Assembly: GCA_021151525.1 (NCBI GenBank) | Contig: JAGKXD010000140.1 | Coordinates: forward strand, 1 to 9,193 | DNA: 9,193 bases | DNA from: Cellvibrionaceae bacterium | Lineage (GTDB): Bacteria; Pseudomonadota; Gammaproteobacteria; Pseudomonadales; Cellvibrionaceae | Direction: 5' to 3' | Shown: positions 6,728-9,193 of the stretch, piece by piece | Numbering within the stretch: the stretch's first letter is position 1 | Layout: each line of letters opens with the position of its first letter | Program-made: the position numbers and the translations under genes | Notes under the pieces: model-generated | The model's input: only the letters and a program-made list of their open reading frames with translations | Told to the model about the DNA's origin: nothing | The model's database searches: none

Positions 6728-7189
6728 CTATTTGGGCAGCTGCCCCGCTAATTGCGCCATAACTCCACGCCAAGAAGATTCACCTTCCGCGCCTGCCTGA
6801 TCAAACACACTCGCCAATAATTTGCGTTGCGCGCCACTTAAAGCCGCTTCTAATTTTGCCCCCTCGGTCGTCAGCGCCAAACACTTTCCGCGCTTGTCGG
6901 TCGCATCAGGCGAATCTTGAATAAGGCTCATGGCAATCAGCTGGCGAAGTGGCGCGTGCAGCGCTTGCTTTGTGACCCCCAGAATCGCCAAGAGGCCGCT
7001 CACGCGAATTCCCGGGTTGCGTCCAATAAAGTAAAGAATGCGATGGTGAACGCGCTGCAGGCCGCGCGCTTCAAGCAACTGATCCGGCTTGGCAGTGAAC
7101 GCGCGGAAGGCAAAGTGGAACAACTCCAGCGCCTGATTGAGCTCTGCTTCACGAGAATTGGTTAAATTTTGATTTAATTGGTCAATCAT
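6728..7189 (-). CDS. MarR-family transcriptional regulator
   Basis: This 153-residue protein has the MarR winged-helix layout. N-terminal dimerisation helices (about 15-45) lead to a helix-turn-helix (about 61-90: IRVSGLLAILGVTKQALHAP, then a recognition helix ending in LIAMSLI). A wing with the family's Asp-Lys-Arg (98-100) follows, then TTEG (107-110) and a C-terminal dimer helix. MarR proteins are dimers that bind palindromes and often let go when a small ligand binds. The length is typical. AAGGA stands 11 bases before the ATG. It is divergent from the aminotransferase, and its start codon lies inside a palindrome (7181-7195), so autoregulation and control of the neighbour are likely. The ligand is unknown. 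Confidence 0.85.
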   Translation of the reverse strand: MIDQLNQNLTNSREAELNQALELFHFAFRAFTAKPDQLLEARGLQRVHHRILYFIGRNPGIRVSGLLAILGVTKQALHAPLRQLIAMSLIQDSPDATDKRGKCLALTTEGAKLEAALSGAQRKLLASVFDQAGAEGESSWRGVMAQLAGQLPK

Positions 7190-7195
7190 ATTGAC
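7181..7195. promoter_or_regulatory. Operator-like palindrome GTCAATCATATTGAC over the MarR start
   Basis: Perfect 6-base arms (GTCAAT/ATTGAC) flank CAT, which is the complement of the MarR start codon. The same half-site appears at 7222-7227 in the second palindrome, 41 bases away centre to centre, close to four helical turns. Binding here would block marR transcription or translation start. Confidence 0.5.
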
Positions 7196-7203
7196 TTTTA
7201 TCC

Positions 7204-7232
7204 TTGAGAGGCGAATTATAGGTCAATATACA
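7204..7232 (+). promoter_or_regulatory. Predicted promoter of the aminotransferase
   Basis: A -35 box TTGAGA (7204-7209, 5/6 match) and a -10 box TATACA (7227-7232, 4/6) are 17 bases apart. Transcription would start near 7239, giving a leader of about 50 bases. Confidence 0.5.
7215..7220 (-). promoter_or_regulatory. Predicted -10 box of the MarR gene
   Basis: On the minus strand this is a perfect TATAAT, 26 bases upstream of the MarR start codon. The hexamer at the right -35 distance (AATGTT, 7238-7243) is poor, so the promoter may be weak or depend on another factor. Confidence 0.4.
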
Positions 7233-7237
7233 TGACC
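7221..7237. promoter_or_regulatory. Operator-like palindrome GGTCAATATACATGACC between divergent promoters
   Basis: Arms GGTCA and TGACC flank a 7-base centre. The palindrome contains the predicted -10 box of the aminotransferase and fills exactly the 17 bases upstream of the MarR -10 box, so one bound dimer could repress both genes. Size and symmetry fit MarR-family sites. Confidence 0.55.
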
Positions 7238-7289
7238 AACATTAACGACACAATTCACCAACCACTTAATACAAGCAACGAGCCCCACA

Positions 7290-8495
7290 ATGTACCTCGC
7301 CTCTCAAACACCCAATGCGCCACAGCTGTCTGAGCGCATCTCGCGCCTCACATCATCCCTTGTTCGCGAAATTCTGGCCGCGGCCCAAGCGCCGGGAATG
7401 ATTTCTTTTGCGGGAGGCCTGCCAAGCGCCGATGCCATGCCGGTTCTGCGCGATACTGCAACATCACACGACTGGTTGAGCCCCGTCTTCCAGCAGTACG
7501 GGCAGAGCGAAGGCGAACCGCTGTTGCGCGCACGCTTGGCGGATTGGCTGGCAGAGTGCGGCATGCAGGTATCGCCACAGCAAACGCTGGTGCTTTCAGG
7601 CTCCCAGCAAGGCATAGACTTGGCCGCAAAGTTATTTGTAGACCCCGGCACGCCCATGCTCTGCGAAGCGCCCACTTATTTGGCGGCCTTGCAGGCTTTT
7701 CAATTATTCGGCGCAAATTGCATTGGGCTACCGCTGACCGATGAAGGCATAGACCCAGCACAACTTGCGCACATGATTGAAACCCACAAACCGCGCGCAA
7801 TTTATTTAATTCCGACATTTCAAAATCCATCCGGCCACTGCTATAGCGCCGCCAATCGCCAAGCGGTTGCAGAAGTTCTCGATCATTACGGCTTGCCCTT
7901 AATTGAAGACGAGCCCTATCGTGAATTGATGTACGACGAGGTAGATCGCACACCTATTTGCAGTTTGCTCAAACGCGCGCCGTGGATTTATTTAGGTAGT
8001 TTTTCTAAAACCTTATGGCCGGGTTGGCGCGTGGGATTTTTAGCGGCATCGCCCGATTTATTTCCGCATTTATTGCGCTTAAAACAAGCCGGCGATTTAC
8101 ACACCAATCGCCCCGGCCAAATTCGCATTGCCAATTGGTTAGCCTGCAAAGAGCGCAATAATGATTTGCTCCACCTACGAGAAACCTATCGTAAAAAGCG
8201 CGACGCCATGAACGATGCGCTGACTAAAACATTTGGCGAAATAGCGGATTGGGAAACACCGGCGGGTGGATTATTTTTCTGGTTGAAATTACGTAATGCA
8301 ATCGACACACGACCGCTATTGAAAATAGCATTGGAAAACAATGTTGCCTTTATGCCGGGGGAAGCATTTTATCCTGCAAGCGCAATTCAACATGGGAATA
8401 TGCGGCTTAATTTTAGTCACGCGAATGCTGATGACATGAAAAAAGGATTAGCGATACTCGCCAAGATCATTGAGCACAATAAGCCCGACAATTAA
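7290..8495 (+). CDS. PLP-dependent aminotransferase, class I/II (LysN / MocR-enzyme type)
   Basis: This 401-residue cytosolic enzyme matches fold-type I aminotransferases of the 2-aminoadipate / aromatic aminotransferase (LysN, ARO8-like) group, which also forms the enzyme half of MocR regulators. Lys240 in GSFSKTLWPGWRVGF is the probable Schiff-base lysine. Asn179 (FQNPSG), Asp207 and Tyr210 (IEDEPYRE) bind the cofactor, and Arg372 (NMRLNFSH) binds the substrate carboxylate. The SERISRLTSSLVREIL opening and AGGLPSADAMP are typical. There is no N-terminal GntR-type DNA-binding domain, so it is an enzyme only. The ATG is preceded by a weak Shine-Dalgarno (ACGAG), which may limit translation. 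It is divergent from, and probably repressed by, the MarR gene. The amino acid substrate cannot be told from the sequence. Confidence 0.88.
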   Translation: MYLASQTPNAPQLSERISRLTSSLVREILAAAQAPGMISFAGGLPSADAMPVLRDTATSHDWLSPVFQQYGQSEGEPLLRARLADWLAECGMQVSPQQTLVLSGSQQGIDLAAKLFVDPGTPMLCEAPTYLAALQAFQLFGANCIGLPLTDEGIDPAQLAHMIETHKPRAIYLIPTFQNPSGHCYSAANRQAVAEVLDHYGLPLIEDEPYRELMYDEVDRTPICSLLKRAPWIYLGSFSKTLWPGWRVGFLAASPDLFPHLLRLKQAGDLHTNRPGQIRIANWLACKERNNDLLHLRETYRKKRDAMNDALTKTFGEIADWETPAGGLFFWLKLRNAIDTRPLLKIALENNVAFMPGEAFYPASAIQHGNMRLNFSHANADDMKKGLAILAKIIEHNKPDN

Positions 8496-8502
8496 GTCGG
8501 GC
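8483..8502. terminator. Hairpin over the converging stop codons
   Basis: GCCCGAC (8483-8489) and GTCGGGC (8496-8502) form a 7-bp GC-rich stem with loop AATTAA, which contains the stops of both converging genes. The downstream T content is low (AGTTTCTC on the plus strand), so it is a weak intrinsic terminator at best, possibly acting on both strands. Confidence 0.5.
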
Positions 8503-9193
8503 AGTTTCTCATAATACTCGACACCAAAATTCCAGCGTTAATCATACTCACAATAAGCGATACCACAAACACTGCGATGGTAGTTAGCAGAACAATCTCA
8601 ACCGATTTTCCCGTGCTTATTCCCGTAGTAGCTGTGTAGGAAAACCAGGCCTTAAGCAACCAAAGAACCGCAACCAAAGCCACGCAGGCCTGCATAAAAA
8701 ATGCAATGCGCGGCAGAGTTCTTTGCATAGCGGTAAGGTATATTTCCTGCTGAGCTTTAAAATCTGGTGATTTTTCAAGAAGCTCCTGCGCAGCAGAAAA
8801 GTTACCCGTCTTCAAATCAATTGAGCAGAATTGGCTATATACCTGTGGCAAAAAAATCTTGATGAACTTTTCAGACTCAATCCACGCCTTTGCAAAAAAT
8901 GGATCTGCCATGGCGATGTTGCTAAGGGCATTGGCAAAGACCAGCAACACCAAACAGCATCCGCAAAAATAAAACACCAGTGTAAAAAACACATGCGGAT
9001 CAGCCGCTTTCCCAAACAGCTTTAAAAAACTCATTGCGATTGCGCAGGCGCCCACCAAATAAAAAAGCATTAAGAGCGCATCAGAGCCCGTGCGTACAAA
9101 TTCGTTTTCGTTAGCGGGTAGTAATTTTAGCGGGCTGGTGACTTCGGGTAATGCGTAGGCGAGGAATAATGAGATAAGAAAGGAGGTAATAAT
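8492..9193 (-). CDS. Hypothetical multi-pass inner-membrane protein, partial at right edge
   Basis: I do not recognise this protein. The frame stays open from the stop at 8492 to the window edge, and the 41 codons above the ATG at 9070 encode protein-like sequence with a hydrophobic stretch (IITSFLISLFLAYAL) and a polar loop (LPANENEFVRTGSD). There is no Shine-Dalgarno before 9070, so the true start is probably beyond 9193. Starting at 9070 would give 192 residues. Membrane segments, numbered from 9070, lie near 2-18, 28-50, 117-137 and 153-181, plus the upstream one. Between them is a soluble loop (about 55-112) containing a helical stretch AQELLEKSPDFKAQQE. It converges on the aminotransferase with a 4-base overlap of stops. 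No catalytic motif is visible. Confidence 0.65.
   Translation of the reverse strand: MITSFLISLFLAYALPEVTSPLKLLPANENEFVRTGSDALLMLFYLVGACAIAMSFLKLFGKAADPHVFFTLVFYFCGCCLVLLVFANALSNIAMADPFFAKAWIESEKFIKIFLPQVYSQFCSIDLKTGNFSAAQELLEKSPDFKAQQEIYLTAMQRTLPRIAFFMQACVALVAVLWLLKAWFSYTATTGISTGKSVEIVLLTTIAVFVVSLIVSMINAGILVSSIMRNCPT

Noticed and set aside
7348..7953. 201-codon minus-strand open frame
   Set aside because: It is antisense to the aminotransferase, which has all catalytic motifs in the plus frame; the antisense product is Arg-rich and resembles no protein family.
9179..9193. Plus-strand AAGGAGGT Shine-Dalgarno-like motif at the right edge, with a possible ATG beginning at 9192
   Set aside because: The motif is strong, but the next base is outside the window, and the same bases read as in-frame codons of the minus-strand membrane protein, so no gene can be claimed.

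Overview
The window looks like a piece of chromosome from a marine or soil gammaproteobacterium, most likely Cellvibrio or a near relative (Cellvibrionaceae). The main clue is a large secreted protein whose modules are joined by a linker of about 100 residues that is mostly serine, a habit typical of the polysaccharide-degrading Cellvibrio group. Moderate GC content and an OmpA-type small outer-membrane barrel fit this. The assignment is inferred from sequence style, not from a search.

Layout from left to right. Positions 1-93 hold a pair of inverted C/G-rich hairpins (REP-like). Next, on the minus strand, is a TIM-barrel sugar phosphate isomerase/epimerase (104-1159). A good sigma-70-type promoter with a LacI-type operator palindrome over its -35 box lies just upstream. 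A 382-base divergent spacer separates it from a plus-strand PAP2-family membrane phosphatase (1542-2318). After a 351-base spacer comes the centrepiece (2670-5774, plus): a signal peptide, two near-identical F5/8-type C (CBM32-like) domains, a poly-Ser linker, one FN3 domain, and about 550 residues of probable tandem beta-helix that I cannot place in a named enzyme family. It ends at a strong bidirectional terminator shared with a converging small outer-membrane beta-barrel gene (5874-6452, minus). The rightmost part has a MarR-family regulator (6728-7189, minus) divergent from a PLP-dependent aminotransferase (7290-8495, plus), with operator-like palindromes placed over both promoters. Last is a minus-strand multi-pass membrane protein (8492 to beyond the right edge) whose stop codon overlaps the aminotransferase stop.

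The genes do not form one pathway. The clearest functional unit is the MarR/aminotransferase pair, where the regulator probably controls itself and the enzyme. The isomerase and the secreted modular protein both fit a carbohydrate-using lifestyle, and the isomerase operator suggests sugar-responsive repression. No rRNA, tRNA, CRISPR array, insertion sequence or phage gene was seen. The most promising material for new biology is the C-terminal domain of the secreted protein.
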